Source of the DNA: Neopestalotiopsis rosae
Lineage: Eukaryota; Ascomycota; Sordariomycetes; Amphisphaeriales; Sporocadaceae
Direction: 5' to 3'
Assembly: GCA_023078685.1 (NCBI GenBank)
Contig: JALGAS010000006.1
Span: forward strand, 868,001-932,000
Length of the DNA stretch: 64,000 nucleotides
Below the pieces are notes generated by a model. The model was not told the DNA's origin. It searched no databases and saw only the letters and a list, made by a program, of their open reading frames with translations. This document shows positions 46,335-56,937 of the stretch, piece by piece. Numbering within the stretch: the first letter of the stretch is position 1; every line of letters begins with the position of its first letter. Made by a program: the position numbers and the translations under genes.

Positions 46335-46342
46335 CTTATATA
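46335..46342 (-). promoter_or_regulatory. TATA box of the heme-dehydratase-like gene
   Basis: TATATAAG lies about 140 bases upstream of ATG 46195 and fits a canonical TATA box. It limits how far upstream an unseen first exon could reach, supporting the short N-terminus. Confidence 0.45.
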
Positions 46343-46911
46343 CGACCTCACACCATCCTCTCAAATCAAGGCTTGCCAAACAGACCAATCATCATTCAGT
46401 CATTTAAGGTTTGCTCAGCTTACAATAATCATCTTCATACCCCGGATTCAATGATAACGCTAGTATCCTTATTCTGACCTTATGGGTCGAAAGCAGGTGA
46501 GCCAACGGCGATCTACAACTACCGGACGCCAGTGATGCGCGTGACCATCATGATAAGATGCGGAATAAATTTGGCTCTCAAGATAGGCATTATTCTTGGG
46601 GTAGATCTTACCAATTATGGGTGTGTCACATTACATGTTGGGTACGGTTTCTAATTCAATAGCAAATCTGATTCCGATTCCGCCTCAAGATGATCACTCG
46701 ACGATATATGAAGATATATTTGTTGTAGCCCCCACAGCGGCGGAACTTGGACATCCTATCTGGAGCGGCAAGATAAGAAAACGACGCTTATGAATCTGGA
46801 CTTAAGCAAAGTCCGAATTGTCCATTATCATGTATCCATAGATAGTCACGGATCTTTTGAGTGAGCGACCGCCGACATGGCAATTGGGCAAGAGTCTTAG
46901 CTGACGATCAG
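46343..46911. other. Intergenic region
   Basis: This is the upstream region of the heme-dehydratase-like gene and the 3' flank of the HAD gene. No gene is seen. Confidence 0.5.
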
Positions 46912-47634
46912 CTATTGCTGGGCCAGCTCGCTCTCCAGAGCAGCCGCCATTTCTCCCAATGTATCAAAATTCCAATCATACAATGACTCGTCTCTATTTC
47001 CCATGATTGCTCCCGGCCGGATGATCCAACATGACTTCAAGCCCTTTGCCTTTGCGGGATGGTGATCGTGAAACTGGCTCTGCGCAGTCTGCAAGATCTG
47101 GTCCTTGGCGACGCCAAGCTTTTCTCCCACCTCGCTGATCATGTAGTCAAAGTTGCGCAGGTCGGGCTTGTAGGAGCCAATGTCCTGCGCCGTGAGCACC
47201 AGGTCAAACTGGACGCCCTCGAGAGGGCCGCTATTGGTGCCGGCAAACGACTCGCGGTCGACATTGGAAATGATCACCAGCTTGTAGTGCGCCTTGAGCT
47301 TGTGCAGCGCCGCGACCGTGTCCGGAAAGGCCGGCCAGCTGCCCACGGACGCGCCAAACGCCTGGCTCTGTTCGGCTGGCGGCGCCGACAGCCCCAGCTT
47401 CTGGGCAATTTGGGGGTGAATGGCCGCGAGCAGCTCGTGGTACTTGAGTTCTGGCGTCGCCGCCTGCTGGGCAGACTCGCACTCGTGAACTACATGCAAC
47501 AGCTTCTCCTTGCTAAAGCTGGCATTATTGGCATCGAGAAGTGGTTGGAGATTATTGACGATACCCGTTTCCCAATCAACAAGGGTGCCATAGACATCGA
47601 AAGAGAGTACTTTGAAGTCAGATAGTTTTGCCAT
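46912..47634 (-). CDS. HAD-superfamily hydrolase, type II haloacid dehalogenase-like
   Basis: A single frame from ATG 47634 encodes 240 residues, the usual size of the L-2-haloacid dehalogenase group. Motif I is SFDVYGTLVDWE with the nucleophile Asp13 and a Tyr two residues later, as in the dehalogenase branch. Motif II is IISNVD and motif III the Lys of SYKPD. The last expected motif (QFHDHHPAKAKGLKSCWI) corresponds to the segment normally reading SN.WD, so it departs from the bacterial active-site pattern. It could be a dehalogenase or a phosphatase of unknown substrate. It is intronless with very GC-rich third positions, unlike its AT-rich flanks. It is divergent from the TatD-like gene. 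Confidence 0.9.
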   Translation of the reverse strand: MAKLSDFKVLSFDVYGTLVDWETGIVNNLQPLLDANNASFSKEKLLHVVHECESAQQAATPELKYHELLAAIHPQIAQKLGLSAPPAEQSQAFGASVGSWPAFPDTVAALHKLKAHYKLVIISNVDRESFAGTNSGPLEGVQFDLVLTAQDIGSYKPDLRNFDYMISEVGEKLGVAKDQILQTAQSQFHDHHPAKAKGLKSCWIIRPGAIMGNRDESLYDWNFDTLGEMAAALESELAQQ

Positions 47635-47966
47635 TTTGCGTGATTTTTATTTTCGCAATGAATTAAGAAATGAGATCAAATCGGATATTGAGATACTTGG
47701 GCGGTTTCTTTTTGTCTTACCACGCGCCCTTCATGTCAAGGCACCGCGGCGTTGATCCTGCAGCGGGGGTCTCCGAAGCGCTATCCCGGTACCGGGCCGG
47801 TACCGGGAAACCGGATCTCTTGCCGGTTCCACTCGGTCCCCCGAAGCCACCTGTTGCCTCGCGACTTCGTGACTCCCGGAGAGGGTTTTGGGAGACAGAA
47901 AACAGGCCGTGTTGTTTGGGACGTACATGAAATCATAACCTGGAGCCGATCAATAAGCAGAATATC
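47635..47966. other. Divergent promoter region between HAD and TatD-like genes
   Basis: This 332-base region is shared by the two divergent genes and carries the palindrome listed next. No gene is seen. Confidence 0.5.
47784..47808. repeat. GC-rich near-perfect palindrome
   Basis: The 25 bases read TCCCGGTACCGG, a G at the centre, then CCGGTACCGGGA and are symmetric apart from the odd central base. They contain two GGTACC hexamers 11 bases apart. A further CCGGTT element follows at about 47829. It sits mid-way between two divergent genes. Confidence 0.8.
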
Positions 47967-48991
47967 ATGGATCTCGCTGGACTGCCAGAGGCAGCACCCT
48001 CAAAACCTGAGAAAAGATTGCGCTATGCAGATGTTAGTACTCCAAGGTGAATCCTGGGATGAATACCGACTAATTGTAATCTCAGGTAGCAGTCACACCA
48101 ACAGCCAAGGAGTTCGCGGGCATCTATCGTGGAAAGCAATACCATGAGCCAGACTTTTCCAACACGCTGGACCGGGCCTGGGAAGCGGGGGTAGAAAAGG
48201 TCATGCTCACGGGAATGTCGCTGTCTGACATTGCATCCAACCTGGCCAACGCCAAGTCGCGACCGGCGAACTCGTGCTTCGTAACCATGGGTGTGCATCC
48301 ATATCATGCCAGCGAGCCTGGCCCTGCCGGATCAGAGTACTACAGCCAACTGCGGCAAGCCGTCAAGGACGCCCTAGCGGAGCCAGCCCCCCTGATCAAG
48401 GCATTCGGAGAACTGGGCCTCGACTATGACCGCCTGGTGCACGCTGACAAGGAGACGCAAATCGCAACGTTCAAGGCACAACTAGACATGTTTGTCGAGG
48501 AGAAGTGGGACTTGCCTCTGTTCCTCCACTGCCGCGCCGCATTTGACGACTTTGTGGACATCATCAGCCCATACCTGGAGCAGCTCCCACAGCGCGGACT
48601 AGTGCACAGCTTTGTCGGCACGCGCGCGCAGATGGAAAAGCTTGTCGAGCTGGGTTTCGACGTGAGCGTCAACGGCTTCAGCTTCCTGGACCGCGAGAGC
48701 TTGGACATGGTGGCGGCGATTCCGCTAGACAAGCTGCAGATTGAGACGGACGCGCCGTGGGGTGAGATCAAGGCAACGTCCGAGATCGCCAAGCGGTACT
48801 TGGTGAACGCGGCACCTGCGCCGCCGAGTAAGAAGAAGGATAAGTGGGATCCGAAGTACATGGTCAAGGAGCGCAACGAGAGTAATTCCATGGAACGAGT
48901 TGCTTTTGTGGTTGCGGGATTGAAGGGCATTAGCGTGGGCGAGGTTGCAAATGCAGCATGGCAAAATAGTGTCAAAATGTTTGGTTTGTAG
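47967..48991 (+). CDS. TatD-family metal-dependent hydrolase (DNase-like)
   Basis: Exon 1 (47967..48032) and exon 2 (48086..48991) encode 323 residues. After KRLRYADVAVTPTAKEFAGIYRG come the TatD signatures: GVHPYHA, GELGLDYDRL, LPLFLHCRAA, GLVHSFVGT and LQIETDAPW, covering the His/Glu/Asp metal ligands of the TIM barrel. The first D-x-N/H metal site of classical TatD (usually DxHxH) reads YADVAVTP, so those N-terminal ligands appear replaced, as in some eukaryotic members. Yeast Tat-D removes 3' ends of DNA and helps apoptotic degradation. It has no targeting peptide. Confidence 0.93.
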
Positions 48992-49287
48992 CGGCCAATT
49001 TACAAGTGAGAACTCTACATCGCAATCCTAGTGCACCCATGATGGTGAACTTGTTTATCAATATTGACACGAATATTTCTTCTCGACTTGAACTATATAC
49101 AGTGCTTCGGAATTTGAACCCAAGGTATTCCATGAGCCTTGATTCACCTGATTGGAAGAAAAGGAAAGAATAATTTCGCACGCAGCGCATCTCTAGAGAA
49201 GGTGGTGTGATTTGCATGACTTTTACGTGCAATATGCGAGCCCTGATACGCATGGCACAACTGAAATTGCCGTCATTTGCTCCACGC

Positions 49288-50495
49288 TTACTGCCAAGTG
49301 TCATCAACGGACACAGCAGCAGCACACGACGCATCAACAGTGTACTGGCGGTTGGGATCGCTCTCCCAAGAAACATTACCAGACGCGTCGACCTGGATGT
49401 ACTTGTACTCGAAGGAAGTACCAGCGGCAACGGGTACGGTCACGGACCAAGACGACCCAGAGGAGGTCAAAGCAACGGCAGACGAGGTGTCCCAGCTGCC
49501 GAGCTCCTCGATGGATCCGGCAACCTTTACGGTAACACCCGAAGCGACGGTCACGGCCTCGTTGAAGACGACGGCGCAGCCATCACTGCCGCCGGTTGCG
49601 GTTGGAGCGGGCGCCGAAGAGGTCGTCGCAGTCGAGGTCGCGGTAGCGGTGGCAGTAGCAGTAGTAGTGGGTTCGGGGTCGCTTCCTCCAGTACCGCCAG
49701 TGATGGCGATGTCAGCGCAGCCAAGGTAGATTTGGCCGGTCTGGAAGCTGTTCCACTTCCACGAGAGCAGGGTGTGGTCCGAGGTGTAGCCGTCGGGGAG
49801 CTTGATCTTCTTGGTAACGGTGTATCCACCAGCTATGGTGGTGCTGCACGAGTTGAGAGCCGCATCGTCGACGCCCATGCAACCGCCGTTTCCAAACTGC
49901 TCGCAGGTGAACCAGGAGTTGTCCCAGCATGCTTCGCCTTCGGCACAGTCGGCGCTGTAGTCGCAAGTCTGTCCGTCAACGTCGGTGCAGGGCAGAATGC
50001 CAGACTCGAAGCAGTCTTCCGCAGCCTGCTTGTCGTCATCAGTTGGTGTGTAAGTCGGGTCCAGGAACTTGTCGACGATGTCCTGGTCCTGGCAGATACG
50101 GTAGGTGAACATGCCACCATGATCGCCGTTGGCATCAAGACACCAGACGACCTCTACAGTGTCACCTGCAGCATAAGTCTCGACGACTTCACTTCCCCAG
50201 TTGGCTCCTGGCGGGTTATAGTCGACGCTGACTCGGGCATTGTAACCGCAAACACCACTTCTGCTGACTGGTGCCGCGTTGAGGTCGGGCCACGACTCTA
50301 CAGGCTCGAGAATTGTGCACTCCGGGCAAGTATCCACACCAGCCTGTGACTCAATCAGTATATATCCAACAATACAAAGTTATTTCAACGTACCTCATAG
50401 TTCAAGCGAACTCGACTCGGAGGTTCCCACAGGTAACCGTGGCCATTGACCAGAGTCACAAAAGTGAGTGTAGCAAGTGTCTTGACAGCAGCCAT
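49288..50495 (-). CDS. Starch-active lytic polysaccharide monooxygenase, AA13 with CBM20
   Basis: Two exons (50495..50394, 50343..49288) encode 385 residues. The signal peptide ([18 protein letters not shown]) is cleaved before His19, which becomes the N-terminal copper-binding histidine of [10 protein letters not shown]. The catalytic domain to about residue 250 has the AA13 landmarks [41 protein letters not shown] (second copper His), Cys-rich [18 protein letters not shown] and [10 protein letters not shown] Thr/Ala linker ([13 protein letters not shown]) leads to a C-terminal starch-binding CBM20 ([41 protein letters not shown]). The enzyme oxidatively cleaves starch together with amylases. 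All key residues look intact. Expression is likely carbon-regulated; no binding site was assigned. Confidence 0.96.
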
Positions 50496-51519
50496 GGTGT
50501 TTGGATGATATGAGTAACGACTTGGTAGTCCCTGATAACGAATGTCACTGACCAAGGAGATGCTCAATAATGATCCTTCTATTGCTGAGCCGCCTCTTGA
50601 GCTTTTATAGTCGTGACTGCTGAAGTTGTCGTGACTACTTGACGTCGATCATTTCCTCACTCGAACATACTTGGGCAGCGCTCCTCGGTCATATTATGGT
50701 CGGTTCTCAGCAGAGAACGCCCGACATGGCGCCGCTGGGTAACCATGGGGAGAGGCCACGAGGACGTCTTGAATATATTGAGGTATTGAACTGTCCCTGG
50801 CATGAACCGAACCACCCCAACCCAAAATACCAAAACGGGAGATACTTAGTCAGATGAAATCTCGATAGGCGACCAACTGGGCCCATGGGGAAGCCGGCGC
50901 TTCATCGGCATGAAGTCCTCCATCCAGCCCGTGACCCCGGACTCTGGTCCGGAATAGGAAAGCTCTATGGTTCATCCCCCAATGTCGGGGTTTGTGGGGA
51001 AAGATGAAGGCCGCATTCTCCATGCCGGGACTTGCCCCAGATTTAGCCCATATTCGGAGCGCGGCCGCCAATGCGTGTGAGGTGGCTTTGTCAGGCAGGT
51101 GAGGTGAGGATGTCGGAGTTGACGGCGGACTTTGGTTTAATGCCAATATATGCTCAAACACTCTAAAAGCAATGTATTATTCTACTAGTAATCGCATGTG
51201 TTCGCAGCACATACACCTCAATTAACATTCACCAGACTCAATGAACTGATAAGACCTTGTTCAAGAAGATTCTCACGTGGAAAATATTATTCAAAAGGTA
51301 TCTATCCATATCGTTTCGAGCACGCATGAGCCCGTTCCAGACGCCCAGCATACGCGCTTGCAGCTATTAAATACTGGAAATGCGCTTCTATCCCCAAACC
51401 CGTGCGATACTCTCCAAGAAAGAGTATGCGAGTCGTCTAAACGCCAATGTAACCCCCACATTCAGTGTAACGCACAATTCCCGGCCCATCGAGTGCTTCT
51501 ATTGCGACGCGTCGTGTGT
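50496..51519. other. Intergenic region
   Basis: This is the upstream region of the AA13 gene and the 3' flank of the Kes1-like gene. Only short frames are seen, with no RNA gene or repeat. Confidence 0.5.
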
Positions 51520-52896
51520 CTAATTCGTATCTTCGACAACGTCATCCGGTAACATTCCGATGCCCGAATCGAACCGTGTATGCGTGGGGCTCTTCAATCC
51601 CCGAAGTTGATTCTCCTTGATCCTGTCGTGCTTGGACTGGTCGAACCTCCAAAAGACGCGATAGTCGTGGCACGGCTCCGTCTTTCCTCTAAGGGCAAGC
51701 TTTTCGACCTTTGCGTCGGCGTCGACGGACGAAAAGTATCGCTGCTGCCACGACCGCCCCTCCCGGGCCTCCTCTTTCCGCAGGGCGCGCTGCGCGTTCT
51801 CGATCTTGCCCTTCTCGTGGCCAATGGCAAAGATGTCGCTGTTGTGGATGGCGTCGATGACATGTTGCCAGGCTCGGCCCGTCTCGAGGGGGTGCTGCTG
51901 CTCTACCGGGGCCACCTGGAGAGGCGTCCGCTTCAGCGAGCCAAGATCGACGGTCTGGACGACCTTGCCCTTGGCGTTGGCGATGGTGTAGGTCCCGTCC
52001 CAGCTGCCGGCGGCAGTGTAGAGTGGAGACTTCTCGGCGCCATCGCGGAACAGTGTCGCCTTGAAGCAGTGGCTCGCTCCCCGGAGCCAGCCCTTGGAGC
52101 AGTATTCGATCTTGGTGGTGTAACCTGACGAGCTGTGGATGTAGGAAGTACCGCCCAGCTCGGGGGCGATCTGGAAGGTCATGATGCCTTCGACGTGGAC
52201 CTTGGGCATGGTGAAGACGTGGTCCTCGTCGAATCTGTCTATTCTAAAAGTACCGAAACCTTTCCGCTCTATGTTTATGGTGTGAGAGAAATACGACCTC
52301 GGACCGATATGCCCCTCAACCTGCGAACATGTTAGCGACAACAAGATCATGCTTGTCTGGATCAATACGTACCGAGACCCCATGTTCCTCGTTCCATATC
52401 CGATAGGCTGTCTGGGGAGGGTGGTGTGATACTTGCTCCGAGATCAACTCGGTCGTACCAGACTCGTCAATCCATCGGCCAAGGAATATCTCTCCCAAGA
52501 ACGGATTTAGAGGCTTGAGCTTTTTGCGCGTCCCGTCTTCATTACGTGTGGCCATTTGGCGCCTGAGACCGCTCAAGAACCATTGCATTACCAGCAACGC
52601 CCTCTTTTCAGCATTTTGCTCCTGGGCGGGAGCCACTAATAACGCGGGATGGTCATTGAAATATTGGCTAAACTGGCAGATACTGTCCGGCGACAAGAGA
52701 AATGGTGGTGCCGATAGAGAAGCGAGATCTCCTTTGAATGTAGCGACAGACTGCGTAGGATCGTGTAAGTTTTTCTCCTCAATCTTTGTGAAAATAACAC
52801 TCGCACCTTCATGAATTGGAACCATCCTGATTTATGTTGTTGCTCATTCTTGTGCCTGTTATCGTCGCATGCGATGGGAGTTGGCGGTAAAGACAT
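51520..52896 (-). CDS. KES1: Oxysterol-binding protein, Kes1/Osh4 type
   Basis: Three exons (52896..52807, 52750..52373, 52320..51520) encode 422 residues, close to the 434 of yeast Kes1. An N-terminal lid region (GWFQFMK, then FKGDLASLSAPPFLLSP) is followed by KPLNPFLGE at about 109-117. The signature EQVSHHPP at 135-142 provides the PI4P-binding histidines. The C-terminal half carries the basic phosphate contacts and ends with a short acidic tail. There is no PH or ankyrin domain, so this is the short class. It exchanges sterol for PI4P between membranes, linking sterol transport with Golgi secretion. Both introns are canonical and phase 0. The naive frame beginning MVPIHEG is the first intron read-through. 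Confidence 0.95.
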
Positions 52897-54098
52897 TATT
52901 GCCAGTATGGAGTATAGGTACAGTACTAGCCCACAGGCACTATTCCGCGGGTACTCTTTTGCTGAAGCTGGTATATGTAGGTGCCGTGAGAATCGAAGCC
53001 GAGTATCACCACTTGCTTGGTCGATTGTACTGCAAAGGTATAATTTGTTGTCAATTGAAATCTAGATAAAAGTAAATAGAACAAAAAGAGAAACGTATGC
53101 GATATTCTCAAGATAAGAAAAGAACATGGCACGAATATTGCGAGGCAGGTACCTGTGGCACCCCGTAATCCGACGCAAGTCAAGCTTCAGCCATGATGCG
53201 ACGAACATTGCACAGGCGTCTGGTTGGCTAGGGCCACTGGGATGACATTAGAACACTGGGGGGCTCAGCGGTAGATCAGACGCCGTCGATTCGCTAGATG
53301 CGAGCTTATCGTACAATTGATTATTGGGGGGGGGCCTCCGTCACCCGCATTGCCGCGACTATGAAGCAGCAGAAGCAACTTTAGAAGCTTGGTGAGTGTG
53401 CATGAGCCTGTTTGCACTAGCCTCAAGTCTCATACAGGGCTTGCATCATATTTCTAGAAATGGCATGTGAGAGGTCGGGGGCATCTTCTAGGGGATCCCC
53501 AGCAAACTCCTGGTGTTTCAACCTTTAGGGAATCCTTGGCGGGGCGCTTCGGTTACAAAAACCACGTGCGTTCAGGGTTCATCAGAGACAGATCAGACAT
53601 GAGGATAATACTACAGTAATAACAGTGTATAACCACCACCCCTAATCTGCAATTTGCATTCCTATTGTATTGCAACTGACGATGATTCCGTGAGAGCAAA
53701 TGATGGACCACAACATTCACCGTCATTTTCGGGATCCTCATCTCCTTCAGATCATGAGGACAAGCCCCCAAGACTTACTGCCTGTCGGCACTTCAGTATC
53801 CGTGCTTAGCTGCTGGGGCACTGCCACTAAAACGACGTGAGCCGAGCCCAGTACACCTAGGCTTCTAACCCAAAACAGAGAATGAGATGTTTGTCAAGAT
53901 TGATTGATTTGATCTACAAAGACATCATTCTTCTCTATCAAATGTGGATACATGGAATCATCGTGAACTCTGTTTACTTGATGCTATTTACCATTCTATT
54001 GCAGTCTCATTGTTGTCAATCTATGTCTAGTACTTCACTGCCGTATTCTCCGCCTGTACCTACCTGAGCGTTCCACTGTCCGTTTATGCACCTTGGGC
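52897..54098. other. Intergenic region
   Basis: This is the upstream region of the Kes1-like gene and the 3' flank of the coiled-coil gene. A run of ten or so G occurs at about 53326-53336. No gene or mobile element is seen. Confidence 0.5.
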
Positions 54099-56170
54099 CT
54101 ACATCAGCGACTCTTCATCAAACCACTCTTCATCAAACGGCCCTTGACCAAACGGCCCTTGACCAAACCGACCTTGACCAAACCGACCTTGACCAAACCG
54201 ACCTTGACCAAACGGCCCTTTCGCGTTCACTGATGCCTTTGCCATACCATAGAGCTCGTCTAAGAACGATGATTCTCGAGGCTTATCTACAACATGACCC
54301 CACGACACCTCAACTCGCATCCTGACTAGAGCGGTGGGTGTGCTGGCAACCTTCGCACCCTTATAGCCTTGCGGCACCCAGCTCGTCAGACCCGGTGCGA
54401 AGACGCAATGCTTCTTAAGCAATTTCTTGATGTTTGGAACGCTCGCCTTGCTAATGTCCACGTTGCTGTTATCCACGTTGCGGAGCTGGAAACCGCCCGC
54501 ATACTCAAAGAACTGATCGGTAGTGGTTCCCGATTTACGCTTGTAATTTGGCTTATACTGCTGGTCCTCTCCCTCGATGAAGTCAATATACCCCGTGTCG
54601 AAGCCCGAAGATGCTGTACACGCTATGCGGCCCTGGAGGTTCATGGCCGGGATGATGACATTTTGTCTGAGGTTTCGGCGCGCATCATCCAAGTGGGTAG
54701 GGTCAATGAACACTGTCATCGGTAGCAGCACCTCGTCTAAAATAGTGGCAACTCTTTTGTCGAGCGTCTTTTCATATTCCGGGTGCTGCTTGATGCCATG
54801 CAGTCCGGTGGCATGCCACAGCCGGCAATCATACTCGCTCATTCGTGGTTCAGAGTTGTTCTCGAGGGACGTGGTCACACCTCTCAGCTCTTCCTCAGCC
54901 TTTGGAAGCACGCCGCCTAGGGTACCTAGGGGAAAGTCAAAGATCTTGGAATGAATCAACCGGATGACGAGCCCCTGAATGGCCGTATCTTCCTTGTTTC
55001 GATACCTGGAGTGAATGCGATACTCGGGGTACAGATCGCAGAGCGTCTTGAACGCCTCCACACTGGCCTCATAGCCGGGTAAAAAGGCTCTGGTGGTAAC
55101 CAGAGTTGCATCTGCCTCGACATCTTCGGTCCAGATAAAGGTTTCGACCCACTCCATGGTCTGGTCGATGAAATCGGTAAAGTCCTTGGCCGCGTCTTGT
55201 GGAGTACACTCGTCCCTTTCATTCGCCGCGCCGGGTGACTCCTTTTGCATCATGGACTCCTGAGTCTGCTGCAGGCGAGTCTCGACTTCCTCGAGCTGCT
55301 TGCGCAACTCTGCATTCTCCTTTGCTGCGTCTCCAGTCTGTCCTGTTGATGTACTGTCTCCAGTCTTTCCTGTTGATGTACTCGTTGATGATGCCTTTGA
55401 TACACCCATACGAGCTAACAGTACATGATTTTCATCCAGTTTCTGACGCAACTCTCGGATTTCCTTCGTCGCGGCATCCAGCTCCATGATCAACTTGGAC
55501 GACATGTCTTCTGAAGGCGTGATTGTTGTGGTCGATAGATATGGAAATGGAGATTGGTTTTCTTTCTGATCTCGTGGTTGATTTTGTAGCTCGTGAACTT
55601 GCTGGAGAAGACTCAATATTTGTTCCTGGAGCAATTTGACCTTTATATCTTCCTCGTTGGTCAAATGCTCCGTCACGCCAGTATTTACATCTTCTTTGAG
55701 CTGCTCTTTTGGCAACTCATCCTCGATGGGTGTTTGCACTACTTGTTCATCATCGTGAAAAGATTGAGACATTCGACTTTGTCGTCTAGTACTAGTACGA
55801 TGACCATGTTTGCTGGGATACTGTGAGTTCATGAAAGGGATTGTTGACATCCAGCCACTAACCTTTGTGGTCGAGCCCAAAGAGGTCCGGGGTTGTATTC
55901 TATGGAGTCCCTTGTGCGCTTTGTTTTGATGTTTCCTGAACATTGAGATGCTTTGTCATGAATACTATCACACTTACGGCAGAATTTTGCAAATGTTGGA
56001 CTGTGAAAAATGAAAGGGTACGCAAGTATAGGTTTTAGAGATAACGAACCGGTTTTGCTGGATATACTGCCAGTCCTTCGAAAGGAGACATCCTTCATGC
56101 TTGATCCGTCGTTGGATGACTTTTTCTTGAAGGGATCTTTCATCTTTTGTACAACGTTAAGAACTCCCAT
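54099..56170 (-). CDS. Coiled-coil protein with FGQG-repeat tail, unrecognised
   Basis: The model has exon 1 (56170..55863) and exon 2 (55812..54099), joined by a 50-base intron with a GTTAGT donor and CCCAG acceptor, giving 673 residues. It has a basic start (MKDPFKKKSSNDG), a three-cysteine cluster (Cys64, Cys67, Cys77; FCRKCDSIHDKASQC) and a Ser/Gln-rich stretch. Coiled coils follow at about residues 150-175 and 280 (LLQEQILSLLQQVHELQ, ENAELRKQLEEVETRLQQTQ). A large conserved-looking globular region follows from about 320 to 620, with motifs such as FIDQTMEWVETFIW and SSGFDTGYIDFIEG. The tail is made of FGQG(R/P) repeats and an acidic end. There are no membrane segments. An internal GTAAGTG donor at about 55975 and an alternative ATG at 55943 make the N-terminus uncertain. 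It is divergent from the Hsp70-like gene. Confidence 0.72.
54136..54220. repeat. 15-base minisatellite encoding FGQG(R/P)
   Basis: Five to six tandem copies of a 15-base unit (CCTTGACCAAACSGM on the plus strand) encode GQGRF/GQGPF in the coiled-coil protein tail. Units differ mainly at two positions, making Arg and Pro versions. Degenerate copies (CTTCATCAAACS) extend to about 54111. Confidence 0.85.
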
Positions 56171-56275
56171 GTTGGCGGACTGTGAATCGAAAGTTTTACC
56201 AAGAGCTCATATGTCTGATGATTTTGCCAAATACTATACTGGCAGAAGAAGAGGGATAATATATAGTATATTTTT

Positions 56276-56785
56276 CTAGACCATGATGCCACCTGTATAC
56301 GAAGCTCTACTTTGAAACCAGCACTTCCGTGGCATTCTCCATGTCGGATATTCCGAAGTTAGTTTCATTACGCTTTCTTCGACATGATCCTGTATTTCTG
56401 CGCGTCTATTCGCCCAGGTGCTCGCGGTATCCCCTCTTTTTCTCCTTTGGCCACTCCGATGAAGCGTTGCGCGAACCATTGATGCAGCTGGTGTGACATT
56501 GTGTCTTGCACAAATCGGACAAGAAAGAGATTTTCTATTTCTGAAGTAAGTCATGGCCTTTGTCGACGTGCACGTAGTCTGTAACCTCGTGTATCGTGGT
56601 GAGGGTCTCCATTTTCGTATACTGAGCCGACCGGCAGTGGAGAGGCACTTGTGTCCGATCCAAAACCACACGCGACATATTCCTGGTAGGCTCATTGTCA
56701 ATATATCTCTGTCGAACCAAAGACACCATCCTTGGAGTGCATACATGTTGAACGCTTGAGTCCTGGCTTTTCAACTCTGGAAGAA
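56276..56785 (-). pseudogene. Possible broken or mis-framed gene between coiled-coil and Hsp70-like genes
   Basis: Two coding-like leftward frames abut near 56540. The first runs after an acceptor (TTCTTCCAG ending at 56777) and reads LVRQRYIDNEPTRNMSRVV through METLTTIHEVTDYVHVDKG, stopping at 56535. The second continues in another frame as SLSCPICARHNVTPAASMVR to a stop at 56276. No GT donor in the right place joins them, so either a frameshift separates them or the gene is not real. The Cys pair CPIC hints at a zinc site. I cannot name a family. Confidence 0.3.
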
Positions 56786-56937
56786 ACCGATGGAACTCAG
56801 TGTTGGATGAGAGGGGTTGTTCCTAGGATTGATGATCATACAAATAGATGACTGATGCACCTCACCTTGACCGTATACAAACACATTTTGAAGCGCATTT
56901 CGGGAAAATCACTTGTATCCTCAATATCTTATCAAAG

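Noticed and set aside
47059..47625. 188-codon frame antisense to the HAD hydrolase
   Set aside because: It is mirror coding caused by codon bias, with no family features.
49207..50349. 380-codon open frame antisense to the AA13 gene
   Set aside because: It is a shadow of a GC-biased coding sequence with low-complexity translation; the AA13 frame has the real domains and splice sites.
52316..52825. Kes1-like protein starting MVPIHEG as an independent start
   Set aside because: Those first codons are intron 1 read-through; the spliced model from 52896 gives GWFQFMK-SVATFKGDL, which fits the family.
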